Below, in pieces: positions 11,990-23,249 of a stretch of DNA of 64,000 nt. The position numbers were made by a program, and so were the translations under genes. Numbering within the stretch: position 1 is the first letter of the stretch; each line of letters opens with the position of its first letter. Source of the DNA: Dendrocalamus latiflorus (taxonomy: Eukaryota; Streptophyta; Magnoliopsida; Poales; Poaceae). Under the pieces are notes generated by a model, which was not told the DNA's origin, did no database searches, and was given only the letters and a program-made list of their open reading frames with translations. The stretch is from NCBI GenBank assembly GCA_017311315.1, contig CM029672.1, forward strand, positions 9,590,463-9,654,462, written 5' to 3'.

Positions 11990-13856
11990 AATTCAGTGAT
12001 TAAAAGCAATTTTTAGTAATTACAATTAACCAAAACAGTAAATAAATACAGAAAATACAGAAATAATAATGGTAGAAATAAATATGCTTCAAATGCTAAA
12101 AAAAATACAAAATTCGGATTCCCGAGGCTCTTTTATGCTAAAATATGAAATTTCAGCAAATTCTGCAATTTCTGGGGGTTTTTACGTAAAATTTCAGTTT
12201 AGAGAAAAATTCGCGCAATTTTCTTATTTACAGAGGGGTTTTCTGCAAACTTCTGGACCCATACGTAAGTCTAAGGACCTATCGGCAATTTTCGGAACCA
12301 CCGAGGCCACTTTTGCAAAAATCTGGACTTAAATTAAAATTTTAAGGGCCAATCGGTAATATTCATAACTTCGGGGGGTTTTTTTTTGCAATTTTACCCC
12401 TCTCCCCGCACGTGCCCCTATCTTTTTTGGTTTGGGCTTCTCTCTCCTCTGGCCCGCCACATTTGGCCCATACCACTTTCCTCACCCAAATAGCCCATCG
12501 GCCCAAAAGGTCTACCGGCCGGCTTAACCCCCCATGCGGTAGGGTTTCCCTGCCTTCCCAACCGAGTGACGGCGGCGGCTTGGGCTCCCGTTCAGGCGGA
12601 CGACTGTGGGCGGCGGCCGACTGAGGAGCGGGCGTCAGCGGGGAGGCGGCACGGCCTGCGGGCCGTGGTGGTAGGCCGGCGGTCAAGCGCCGGGCGGCGG
12701 CGGACCGCACGAGGCGAAGGCGGCCTCGGGCGCGGGGCGCGGGTTCGGCGGAGGCGGCAGGCGCATGCGAGCGCAAGACGGGGCCGGTTCGGCTGCGGGC
12801 CGTGCGGAGGCGAGCCGACAGCTTCGGGGCCGGGTGGAGAAGGCCGACGGCTGCGGGGCCGTGCGGAGAGGGTGGCCGGGTGCGGCTGCGTGCGGGCCGG
12901 CCGGTCGGGCGAGCGCGGCGGCGTGCGGGCCAACCGAGCGAAGACGCGGCGCAGGCTAGGCGGCGCCATTCGGGGCGGCGCGTGGAGGAGGCTACGGCGG
13001 CGCCGGCGCATGCGGGCGGCCCTTCGGGTGCGCGGCTAACCGGGCGGGGAGGCCGGCGGTTGCGGAGCTCAAGCGGCGGTCTCGGCGGCGCTTCGGGCGC
13101 ACCTTGGCTGCTCCTTCAGGCAGTGAAGCTCGGGTGGGCATGCTGCAGGGCGGCCGGACCGAGGCCAATGGCAGTGCCTTGCGGGGCACAAGCGCGAGCG
13201 ATGGCGGCTTCTGGTCGGGTCGGCATCCGTATGCAGGCGGAGGCACCGGGACGACGGCGTGGTCACCCCGGGCGGCAGCGTGGCACGCGGTTCAAGTTGG
13301 CTGCGGGCGGCGACCCATACGGGGGCGGCGACCCGAATCCAAGCGCGGTGGAGGCCGGTGGCCCATGCGGCGCTACGGCGTCCTTGGCTGGCTGCTGGCT
13401 AGCGACCGATCTTCTCCCTTTTTCTGTATGCAGTATCCGAACAGAAAGCATGCAAAATTTCTCGTGCAGTCTTTTCTCATGTAATGATCGTGCAGAATCA
13501 AATAAATTCGTGCAAAAATTTTCGTTTCCAATCTACGATGCAATCAACATCTACCCTGTTTCGCAATCTACCGATCGACATTGTGCCGGCGATTTCAGAT
13601 CTGCTCGCGGTAGATTGGGGCGGATTTGCATCGTTTCTAATCTACAGTGCAATCAACATCTACCCCATTTCACAATCTACCGATCGGCATTGTGCCGGCG
13701 ACTTCAAGCCTGCTCGCGGTAGATTAGGGCGGATTCGCACCGTAGAGATTCAATCTAGAACGCGAAAAGAAAATACAGATTCAAAAGCGATCTAGAAAAT
13801 TCAATCTGTGCTTCGATGATTACCTCGTTCACCAGAGCGAAGTCGTGCTGATAACG
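11990..13856 (-). other. Copia 5' leader with GC-rich block and 109-bp duplication
   Basis: This is unusually long leader DNA between the 5' LTR and gag. The part at 12400-13420 is extremely GC-rich and shows long overlapping open frames on both strands, as expected from base composition alone. A unit of about 109 bp beginning 'aatctac' is tandemly duplicated (13530-13638 and 13639-13745). No protein family was recognised. Confidence 0.5.
13530..13745. repeat. Two-copy tandem repeat, about 109 bp
   Basis: Each copy runs from 'aatctac.atgcaatcaac' through 'cgatcg.cattgtgccgg' to 'gggcggatt'. The copies differ at scattered positions. The repeat lies within the copia leader next to its 5' LTR. 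Confidence 0.75.
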
Positions 13857-14099
13857 TGTTGAGAAACCGTCGCTGGCGACCAGTCCGAGCGATTCCTCTG
13901 TTTAGAACAAGAATGAATCAATCACAGAATCACAGAATAATAGATTGAACACACACAGAGATAGAGAGAACTCCTGGTCTTTCTTTATTGCTTTCATTCA
14001 TGCGTACATAATGAGGAGGTATGGCTCTCTATTTATAGACTACAATGAGGTGCCCACCATGGGCCCTGGGCTGCCGGCCCAGGCCCAGGTTTCTTAACA
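13857..14099 (-). repeat. Copia 5' LTR
   Basis: 243 bp, partner of 6779-7013. It has an extra 8-bp duplication (ACAGAATC) relative to the left LTR. The minus strand just inside reads CGTTATCAGCACGACTTCG, a plausible primer-binding site of the kind seen in plant copia elements. The primer tRNA is not certain. Confidence 0.88.
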
Positions 14100-14306
14100 G
14101 CAACATCAGTAATAAACACAAATCACACCCTATTCCTCCATCACTATCTACTACAAGTCTATAACCGTAATATCCCAATCTAACTTCTAAGTCTAGAATG
14201 CTACCACTACTCTATAACGCTTTAATTTGACACGTTGAACAATAGAAATGATGTGCTACGAGTTGTGATAAGACCCCGCTAGTGGTGGATCTGGACCTCA
14301 GACTAA

Positions 14307-15960
14307 GGGCCTGTTTGGCAGAGCTTCAGATTCTCATTTTTTTAGCTTCTGCTCCAGATTCTGTAAGAATCCACTTCTCTGAGAATCTGGAGCTACCTCT
14401 GAAAAACGTTTGGCTAGTGGGTTGGCTCCAAATTCTTAAAAGAAGAGATTGGAGGGAAATAGACCATGTTACCCCTAGTTGTAACCATGAGATTTTGATT
14501 TAAGAGCTCTTCTTTGACATTTCTTGTCATGTTGTTACCCTTAGCATGCATTATCTTGTTTTTGACATTTCGTGCAACAAACGTGGTATTGAGTAGGGAT
14601 AATACCGATATCTAGACATTGTGGTATTGAACCTAGCATAGCAAATGATGAATTTACTGAATCTTGATTGTGTTCAAATTTCAATTTTATATGCACACGA
14701 ACAAGTCGATGGAAATCCATTGTCCAGTTAGTGATACCATCTTACTACTAATGCCTGGTGACCATCTTCTCTTGGCAGACAATGGAGAATTATACATTAA
14801 CTCACAGATGTAAGATAAAAAAGGTATTCCCAGATAACAGTAGTACATACAAATAGTAACATTGACATACACACTAATGATCGTTCCCATAAATTAATAT
14901 CCTAGGGCAGTTATGATTGACCCACATACGAATTATGATTAACATTCAACCAGATGTTGAAAAAACAATCCAGTAGAAACTAAATCACAAGTTCTAGCTG
15001 AAATAAAATACAGGATTTTGATCATTTCAAGTCTTCTTCCTTTCTTTCAAGTCTTCATTTCAAGTTCCCTTGCTTTCAGCTTTCAGTTCAGGATGAACAT
15101 CCTTGATGTCCATCATCTCTGAGCTCATTTCGCGCTGTTTTCTTGCGCTTTCCTCCAGTATTGGACAGCATGCATTAGGGCCGTCAGAGGATCTGACATC
15201 TAGCATAGAACAAAGGGTAAATTTTAGCTGAAGTAAATCAACTAATCAACAATTTGCCAATTGCTCACATTTTTTTTCAAGTACTGAAAGTGCAGATCAC
15301 CTGCTACCGTGCAAGAATACTGAAATGGAGATTACCTGTGTCATGTTGGGAGGGAGGCGGCCGGGCGGCGACGGTGGTGCTGAGGGGCGGAGACGGCGAG
15401 GGGAGAGGGGAAGGAGGCGGGCGGCGGCGGTCCTGGGGGGCGGGGGGAGGGCGGCGCCGGGAGACGGGAAGGGGAGAGGGGAAGGAGGCGGCGGCGGAGA
15501 TCTGGAGGGAGGCGGCCGGGCGGCGGCGGCGGTGCTGAGGGGCGGAGGAGGGCGGCGCTGGGAGACGGGAAGGGGAGAGGGGAAGGAGGCGCGCGGGCGT
15601 GAGAGGGGAAGGGGAGAGGGGAAGGCGGCGGGAGAGGGGCGGAGGGAGACACGCGGGCGTGAGGGGAAGGGGAGAGGGGAAGGCGCCGGGAGAGGGGCGG
15701 AGGGAGGCGCCGGGTGGTTTTTGGTTTTTATATGGTGGCATTTTGCGGGTAAATACTACGAACTTCAATGGGTTATTGTATTTAGGGTGTGTTGGCTCCC
15801 CACGAGAATCCACCTCAACCCAGCTTCTCCTGAACAGTTCATTTTGGAACCTGCTCCTCGCGAGAAGCTGAATCTGGTCAATTTGGGAAGCGGGTTGTTT
15901 GGCACAGCTCCACCTGTTTCAACAGAGAAGCTGGAAGCAGGAGTTGTACCAAACAGGCCC
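14307..15960. mobile_element. PIF/Harbinger-like non-autonomous element, copy 1
   Basis: It begins GGGCCTGTTTGGCAGAGC and ends CCAAACAGGCCC, with a 3-bp TAA duplication at 14304-14306 and 15961-15963. The size is 1654 bp. The core at 15350-15720 is a purine-rich G/A repeat region (gggagaggggaaggaggcgg units), whose many open frames reflect composition. No transposase was seen. A second element with the same ends is at 55278-56363. Terminal sequence and 3-bp duplication point to PIF/Harbinger (Tourist-like). CACTA also makes 3-bp duplications but has different ends. Confidence 0.75.
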
Positions 15961-15963
15961 TAA

Positions 15964-17140
15964 GTAGGCTATAGCTTAAAGCCTAGCATCAAGGCCTATT
16001 AGAACTTAGGATTTAAGAGTATGCTATTCCTTTGTAGATTCAATTCAGATAGATGGCCCAGCCAATGACTTGGGTTGTGGCTGACTCCGCCCGTGGACCC
16101 CGCCACGGCGGTGAGGCCATGAGACTGGAGATGATGCTCTTGTTCGTGCGCTAACATGTGTGCAGCCACGCTAACCCCACCCCACTGGACTCATCACCTG
16201 GCCGGCTCCGTCAAGTAGGCGGCAGTGGCAAATCCGGTAAGGAGCCCCTCCGGGCTGCGGATAGGGTGTAAGTGGGCGGGCTTGTCCATTAAACCACTAG
16301 TCTATTTATAAAAACATCCCACTTATTAGTCCGCACAAACTCACCAAACCATTAGCATTTGGAAGCAGGCCAGCCCGCGTAGCCTTGGGTCTTTCGCCGG
16401 GTCGTCGACTCCGATGCTCCGGACCCCATTCGCACCTCGCGTCCTTGACTCTGAACCCTAGCAGCTGCCTCCGCCGTTGCCCCATCGTCGGCGCGGGCGC
16501 GCGGCCTCATCCTCCGCCTGTCTCCCCATCATAGCCTGACTCTATGATGAATTGATGGGAGATATTAGAGGAACTCTTAAGTATGTTAAATCAACTTCTT
16601 GTACAATTAAGCCTTTGAAGCCTGGAATATGACTTTGTAATGCATCAGTTACAGATGAATTGTGAGTTGGAGAAAATATTGAGTTGCAGAGAGTATTGAG
16701 CTTGTCTATGCTCATTGTATTCTACTGCTAATCAGCTATTTATTATGAAGTGTATGTATATCTGCATAGTGCATTCTCGTTTAATTCAGTTACTAAGTAT
16801 GTAAGTATTGTCTTGGTAGAGCAATTTTTCATTGATAACTTCAAGATTCATAGTTTCATAGATGAATGCTGCATTTCTACATGATTTTACTGAAGCATCA
16901 TGTTATCTTATTCTGCATTTCAAGCTTGTGACATCACCTCAGGTTATACAAATTCTGATTACACCTACTCATGTATCATGTATCTTATATCTTGAATTTT
17001 AGAAAGCAGCAGCAACAGCAAGAAATAAATTGTTCTTCTGAAAATATAGCAAGAATTCTCACATATTTTCAAGATCTCATAACATTGAAAGCATATAGCG
17101 GGCTGCTAATATCTGGATTGATTTTGAGCCTATATATGCT
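15964..17140. other. Intergenic, no gene recognised
   Basis: Moderately AT-rich DNA with a short GC-rich stretch (about 16080-16530). No open frame matching a known family and no clear repeat ends were seen. Confidence 0.4.
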
Positions 17141-17149
17141 AGTAAGAAA

Positions 17150-17700
17150 CTTGTAGAAGCTCACTGCATTCACTGTAAGAGACTGTTTAAGGCTGACTGA
17201 GTGACTGGCAGACTGTTTAAGGCTGACTGAGTGACTGGCACAAGTGGTTGCCGTAGGCATTTGGAAAGTTGTGAGGAAAGAGCTAGATTGGAACAAATGC
17301 TTCTAATTTGTCCCCTCATTCTGCTGCTTTGAAAGAACTATTATCAAGGGTGATTGCATTAGTGCGTATGAGCAGCAAAGGTTAGCTCTACGAGAGGTTT
17401 TGAAGAACTTAACTTCTAGGATGTCTCTCAAATTGGGCTATTTGAACTCAAATCCGTTTGACATCATGTCTGGTATGCTCATAGGGATTCTTGGCCCAGT
17501 TTCTTTCTTCAGAAAAAAATTGTGGCATCGTAGTCTCAGCTAGGCATTAAGTTATTGATTTCTATCCTGACATGAATCCATTTTCAGGGCTCGACTGAAG
17601 GTTTTATATGAAGATGCCATCAAGAACAACTTTGGCTTGTCAAAGGTCTTGAAGACTGAACTTCCATTACTTTTTTGCTAGTGGCGGACTGGCACAGCAA
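17150..17700 (+). pseudogene. BED zinc-finger (hAT-type) fragment, broken
   Basis: The plus strand from about 17155 reads EAHCIHCKRLFKAD and then meets a stop. After a 30-bp tandem duplication it resumes GTSGCRRHLESCEERARLEQ. The spacing Cys-x2-Cys ... His-x4-Cys is that of a BED zinc finger, as in hAT transposases and their domesticated relatives. Downstream pieces (about 17365-17465, QQRLALREVLKNLTSRMSLK; about 17590-17670, LYEDAIKNNFGLSKVLKTEL) look coding-like in other frames, but I do not recognise them. It is probably a dead transposase or gene fragment. Confidence 0.42.
17181..17240. repeat. Perfect 30-bp tandem duplication
   Basis: Two back-to-back identical 30-bp units beginning GACTGTTTAAGGC. 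The unit length is a multiple of three but carries in-frame TGA codons, so it interrupts the BED finger. Confidence 0.85.
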
Positions 17701-18452
17701 GGCTCACGGAATTCTGCATGTCAGTATTTATCTCTTCATTTGTGGGATCGTCTGTCAGATTCTACACATCTCCTGTCCTTCAGCAACAACCCATGCAAGA
17801 AGCCATCCAGATGTAGTTGACACTCAACAATGTGTGAGCAATGGAATTTTGCTAATCCAATGTTCAGATCGTAGCAGGGAAGGGCGCTTTGGTTGTACTC
17901 TTTACAGTAATTTGTTAACTGTGTTGAGGTTATCTTGTTATAAAACTGAAAATTTGAAGTCTGGGGAAAGATATTTCATCACCTCAGCAGTTATCAGGCT
18001 AAGTTTTATTGGAAGTGTATCATTTGCCACTCGATAAAATCACTTTCCTTACTAGTCCGTAAAGTTACATGTTCGAGAATCATTGCTTGACGTATTGCGT
18101 TAGTTGGGTGCATTACGGGTAGCCGCCAAACCAGCCAAGCAAGTGATGCAAATGCATGAGGTGCAATGCCTCAGCGGCCAGAGCGGGGTGGGTGCGGGCT
18201 GTCTGCAGCCTGCTCCACCTGCACCACTAGCTGCGGCGGCAGCTCTCCATAGCCAAGTGCTTGGCTCTAGCATATTATTGATTGATGACGCAAAACCCTA
18301 ATACATTAACATTCAAGATCGACCAGTGTTAGTATCCTCTTTAATCGAAAAAAAATCAGCTCGACTAGTTGTTGCAACAAAAAAAAAAAAAGACATGCAA
18401 TTCGAATTCTCAGTATCGCCGTAGGAATCACATATATCAATACATGTTAGAA

Positions 18453-18835
18453 GTGTTGGAACACGGCCACAATACGGCCACAGATTAACACACCCAAATT
18501 AAACGGGAGTTCTCTGTTGTTTAACAAAGAATAGACAAAACAGAGGACAAGAACGAAGAAAGTTTCAGAGCTTGAGAGGGAGAGAGAGTGTTTGGGGCAA
18601 TTTTTTTTTATCAATTTTCAACTGTAACTTACATTATCGACTATATTATAGACTCCTTTTCTTTCTACAAAATACTAGACTGACCGAGATCCGGATTCTC
18701 CGGCCTCAATTACCACGCCGCCTACCAACACCGTGTAGTATACTGACAACTGCTATAGTGCTCGCCGACTTCTACAGGAACCCACTGACGAATGCTACAG
18801 GGACCTCCGGCTGTTGCAGAATTCAACAATTGCTA
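18453..18835 (-). mobile_element. LTR-like fragment
   Basis: It starts TGTTGGAACACGGCC. Its layout resembles a minus-strand copia LTR: a run of T, 'tcaattttcaactg', then a TATA-like 'ctatattatagac' box near 18640-18652, and CTATAGTG/CTACAG boxes. No partner LTR or target duplication was seen. Confidence 0.35.
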
Positions 18836-19035
18836 TAGTGCCAGTCGTGTGTGACCACACAGAGATTAATTGAAATGACCACAAAGACACCGGTCGTAAT
18901 GATCACACATAGACTGGCCGTAACGGCTACACCGAGACCAGTCATAACGACGACACAGACTCCAGTCGTTATGACCATACAGAGACCGATCGTTACGATC
19001 ACGTAGACACCGGTCATAACGACCACACCGAGACC
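18836..19035. repeat. Degenerate minisatellite, about 29-bp unit
   Basis: About seven diverged copies of a unit resembling 'ccggtcgtaatgaccacac' plus 'agagac'. The CG-rich core alternates between GTCGT and GTCAT forms. The array adjoins the LTR-like fragment. Confidence 0.7.
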
Positions 19036-19586
19036 AATCGACAAGTCAGGTTTATTCAACCACAAGAAGAACACAAGAAAAAGTATGCATGGTGAAATGT
19101 TGAATGCCTGAATTAAATAGAACAACATCTAGTAGATCATATGAGATCGAGGCTGCTTCTATAGCTATTACATGTCTTCTTCCCAATGCTCGCATGCTGC
19201 ACCACATCAGCTCCATTGGTTTCATTCATGGACAATCGACCCAATATCTGCAACACCAAATCGAGTTTGTTAGGCCTCTTTTTGTCAAGCTCGGGCAAAA
19301 TAGGTCATCAACAGTTCTATATGAACGCTTACTTTGCATATATCATGCAAAATCATGGACTGCATCCCACTTTCATCAGCCTAACATAAAAGAAAATTCA
19401 CTAGCACTCGCTATTGTCAACCACTACAACGGGAACAGAATGCTTTTAGAAATTATAATTCTGATATGACTTTTCCGAATCATTAATTCATTCATTTGCA
19501 GTTCATTCTTATTCTTCAGAATAAGCATGCTGTTGTAGAAATCAACAGAAGCTAAATGTTGGAACGTCGTGAATGCGAACCAAACA

Positions 19587-22233
19587 TTACAACTGCACAG
19601 TACATGGAATGTTCACCCATTTCAGCTGCAGGTGCACCACGCCGGTCTCAACATTTCTCAGCTTCAGGAGGATGTCTTGCACGACCTGACCGTTCTCCCA
19701 GATGATGCGGCTCTCGTCCGCCAGGCAGCACTGCCTGCTGGGCCTCACCGTGCGAACGACGGTGCCGCTGCGGATGTCCTCCAGATCTATATTTATGATT
19801 TGCATCAGCGCTTCGATGTCGAACTCTGCATCGCCCATCGCGTCATCTTTACTGAAGGCGTCCTTGTCAAAAACCTCCTGTTTGGGAAATGAGACTGTTT
19901 CTGTAAATTTTGCATCTTTCAGAATTCAAACATGCTGCACGAACTGTCAGTTTAGTGTTTTGTCACTGAAATGGAAAAGGTACGGAGAAGCTTACTAGCT
20001 TGATAGGTGTTGCTGGATTCTTGATAGCTAACGTCAGATCTTCATTCCAAACTGGGTTAACTGTCTTCTTTATCACACCTGTCATCACTTTCTGTGCAGA
20101 TAAAACGAGTGATAAGCGCGCGCAACAAATCCGAGTAAAAATGTTCAAGAAACTCTTGAGTACTGACACCAAACTGGGTTATAGCATATCCCCCCTTCAA
20201 TTGCTTTTTCTTCTTTAGAATTTCTGTAATTTTCTCTTAACGGGTATATAAGCATTCACAAGATGCATGAGGAACTAAATGGCTGCCGTGTGCAGGTAAT
20301 TATTGGTATAATTTGCAATAAAAAGGAAAGAATGCACTTGTTTTGAGATTGCATGACACTTCTATCCGAACTGATGGAAATTTCTAACTAGTCGCACGCA
20401 TCGATCAGTACGTGCACTGTGCACCTACAGAGGAACTACTAAAATCGCGTAGCAGTACATCCACAACACAGTTAATGTTCAGGTTCCGTGGCTGTGGATT
20501 CATACATGTTGCATTGCACATATATACGAGAGTAAAACATAGTAGTGGCTAATAATAATGAAAGTGTTATATTATGTGGATAGGTTGTGAATTTAGTAAT
20601 AATGAATAATTGGTTTTTGGGTTGTATTTAAATTTGTGTTTGTGAAAGTTTTGGTCTATGTGTTATTATAAAGCTAGAGTTTTTATGTTGGGTGGTCCGA
20701 TCGGCCTTTTTGATGGACGATCTGATCAGCTAGAATCGACCATGATAGGTTGAGCACGACAAGACAACCGGGTTGATTGTTGCTACAGTATCTGGTCGGT
20801 GGTCGTAGCTACAGTATCTGATCGATAGTCATTGCTACAGTGCTTGGTTGATGGTCAGAGCTATAGTACCTATCGATGGTCATAGCTATAGTAACTGGTC
20901 GGTGGTCATGGATACAATAATTGGTCGACAGTTGGAAGCTATAGTGCTTGATCGGCGATCGATAGTTGTAGACTTCGCGACTGGTTATCGTAGGCTTTGC
21001 GATTGGGTAGTCGTAGGCTCTGCGATAGGCAGCTAGCGGTCCGACCGGCTTGTGCATGGCTGTCAGACCGGTCTTACTGGGTGGTCTGAGATTGATTTTT
21101 GGAAAGTGTCGAAATTGAGATCGCGGATGATCTGGTTCGTGTTTATTATTGGTGTGAGGGTGTGATATGCGTGTGTGGACTGATATTGGTCAAGTCAAAG
21201 AGAACTTATGTCGAAAAAACGTACTTTGGTCTTTGCAAGTGCAAATTGGACGTGGAGGTGGTCATGATCTATGACGAGGAGGACCGGGACTAGGATGGGA
21301 AAAATATGAGGTTTAGGCGGTCAAAAATGTCACAAGATGGTCGGGCTCATACTGAAATACGTGGAGATTAAAGGTGGATGATGCATGGAGAAACTACGAG
21401 AGGTGCGGTCCTGGAGGCTTTGACACGTGATGAGTTAGAAGGTTTATGGAAGGTGTGCATAACTGGAAGGTTTACAGATTTTGGAAAGCCCATGTTTGAA
21501 AGGGTTTCGGGTCCCTTGATTTTCGAAATCAGTTATGATTTCGTGTCCGTGTTGATGAGGACACGGTTTAATGCACTAACATATAAAAGGAAGAAGAGGT
21601 TGAGAGTTTGGTAGGAGACTCGAGATGGCTTTTTGGGAGAAAGCTTTTAGAGTTTTTGTGCTAGAGTTTAAGGGGTGCCATAAGGGTACTTTGTAGAAAC
21701 AGAACATGATTTAGAAATAAAAGGTCAGATCTATTCCGAAAAAGTTAGTCGGTGTCGGCGACATGTTTTTCTGGGTGTTTTCTTCGACTCGTTCTCATTC
21801 CGAGCAGTGTGTGGTGAGTTAGTGTTCCTCCGTCGACTTCTCCTTCCTCAATCGCACACCGAGTCGTCCACTCGATCATCGCCAACAACATCAGTGTCGA
21901 AGCGTTCGAGCGGAGGAAGATTACGACTACGTGCTAAGGAGTCGAGCGAGCGGTCAAACGTCTAGCGGTCAAATTCTTCATCGAACATTAAAAAGATTTA
22001 AAAAAGCAGAGATAATTATTCATCCTCTTTTATTGTAGTACTTGATCCTAAGGAAGGAAGGAAGGAAAGAAAGAAAGAAATGGTCTAGCTACCTGATTGT
22101 CCAAGTGGAGCGCAACATAAGGGTCACTGCCCGTAGCATCACGATTGACAAGGTTTACTCCTCGCAACACTCGCACGCTCAGGAAGCCTGGAAGCTGAGA
22201 CATCTCTTGTTCTTGTCCTCGACCTTGCTGCAA
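19587..22233 (-). CDS. C2-domain protein, CAR (C2-domain ABA-related) type
   Basis: Small single-C2-domain protein. Known CAR proteins bind phospholipid with Ca2+ and bring PYR/PYL abscisic-acid receptors to membranes. Three minus-strand exons with GT/AG borders are 22233-22093 (47 aa), 20091-19996 (32 aa) and 19877-19587 (96 aa plus stop), total 175 aa, close to the family's usual 165-180. The domain starts GFLSVRVLRGVNLVNRD with the Ca2+-loop motif GSDPYVALHL. It continues VIKKTVNPVWNEDLTLAI in exon 2 and VFDKDAFSKDDAMGDAEF in exon 3, the second Ca2+ loop. The CAR-specific insert follows (TVRPSRQCCLADESRI), and the end is LRNVETGVVHLQLKWVNIP. Aspartates of both loops are present. A nearer Met (11th residue, MSQLPG) is an alternative start. 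Intron 1 is about 2 kb and holds repeats. The frame is intact, so it is probably functional. Confidence 0.9.
20560..21960. other. Repeat-derived insertion in CAR intron 1
   Basis: Most of intron 1 is repeat-like DNA: an AT-rich start, a minisatellite rich in CTACAGTA and TGGTCGGTGGTC boxes (20770-20960), and a GC-richer part ending in 'ttcctccgtcgacttctcc'. It resembles LTR or leader DNA, but no ends were identified. Confidence 0.35.
20770..20960. repeat. Minisatellite with CTACAGTA boxes, about 30-bp unit
   Basis: About six diverged units of the form GCTACAGTA-TCTGGTCG-TGGTC. Related CTACAGTA and CTATAGTG boxes also occur in the LTR-like pieces at 1.9-2.3, 4.7 and 18.7 kb. Confidence 0.65.
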
Positions 22234-23040
22234 TTCTGTCTTCTTTTAGTACTTTTTTCAACTAGAAGAAGCAAAAACGGAATGTAAAGGGCATAACAAT
22301 CCACTAACGTATGAAGATACCCCCGGCCTGTCCATTCCTTCATCATCTTGAAACGCCATTCAGTTACCATGCATGCATGTTTTCCATTTTTGTTTACGGG
22401 CATAAAAGTTGGACAAGTTCTGGCCTCAAATTAAACTACATGATTTGACCGTGTCTTTTGGGCCCTGTGTGTTTCTTATTGCCTTAATTTGTCACACTTG
22501 AGATTTAGGTATTCGTTTATTTTTGGAAGCTAGCTCCATGTCTGGCACATCAAATGTGCCAATGCAGAACGATCGATCAAAAAGACACGAGTTGTCCATG
22601 GACATATCTACAGGTCACTAGGAAAAATTCAAGGCCAAAACTTGTAAGTTGATGATCCTTTAATTCTAAGCTTTGGCAAATGTGTCACATATCATGCAAG
22701 ACAAATCAAGCTCCAGAACCAGCTGGAATATTAATCATTAACCACCAGTTAAATTCATGCTCTAGTACAACATTAGAAATCAGCTCCATTATAAATCTAG
22801 ACTCAATTGAAACCAACATAATTGGTACTAGTATTTTTTTAGATGATCGAATTGGTACTAATATTAGTCACACAAACCCTATCAACTATTCCCATCTCTC
22901 GCTAAAATATCAAGAAAATATTACTGCCGGTAAAGAAAAAGTAGCATCTGAAAAATCTTAGGACCTCCAAATCTCCAGTTTTCATATAAGGCCCAAAATT
23001 CAACATAAAGGTGGCGTGGAAACCAGAGAATGCCGCGTTA
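22234..23040. other. CAR upstream region
   Basis: 5' flank of the CAR gene. It includes a GGAA-rich purine tract just inside the gene (about 22050-22080) and AT-rich DNA. No clear core promoter element was recognised. Confidence 0.35.
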
Positions 23041-23129
23041 CGAATACGAGAATTTCTCAAGAAGCCTACGGGAATTGAGTGTTTGGTGCTTAAACCCTAG
23101 GAAATTCCGGAGTCTTCTCCACCAGTACC

Positions 23130-23245
23130 CAGCATGTTCACATTGGGACTGAGCCCTCCGCTTACGCGAGACAGTGTCCTTTGACTGTCGTTGGGAATAA
23201 TAGTGCCATGCGAGTGTGTATGCTTGCAATTTCCACGGTATTTTG
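23130..23245. repeat. Block shared with 27945-28043
   Basis: The blocks 'gagacagtg', 'gtgtgtatgcttgcaattt' and 'ccacg' recur in the same order and spacing at 27945-28043. Both copies lie on the upstream side of a CAR exon 3 sequence, which suggests a duplicated segment. Confidence 0.6.
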
Positions 23246-23249
23246 GCAG

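Larger units (their letters stand above)
6779..14099 (-). mobile_element. Ty1/copia LTR retrotransposon, decayed, minus strand
   Basis: Two LTRs (6779-7013 and 13857-14099) begin TGTTGAGAAACC and end GGTTTCTTAACA on the plus strand. Five-bp target duplications GCAAC lie at 6774-6778 and 14100-14104. A polypurine tract (minus-strand AAGGGGGAG) abuts the left LTR at about 7014-7025. Minus-strand coding remnants run in copia order, gag then integrase then reverse transcriptase then RNase H, from right to left. By eye the LTRs differ at about eight positions plus one 8-bp indel. All coding regions carry stops or frameshifts, so the element is dead. Confidence 0.9.

Noticed and set aside
12363..13722. 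Several long open frames in the copia leader
   Set aside because: Extreme GC content opens all frames, the peptides are Arg/Ala/Gly-rich, and no motifs were seen.
15304..15963. Open frames in the core of PIF/Harbinger-like copy 1
   Set aside because: Purine-repeat composition artefact. Frames exist on both strands with no domain.
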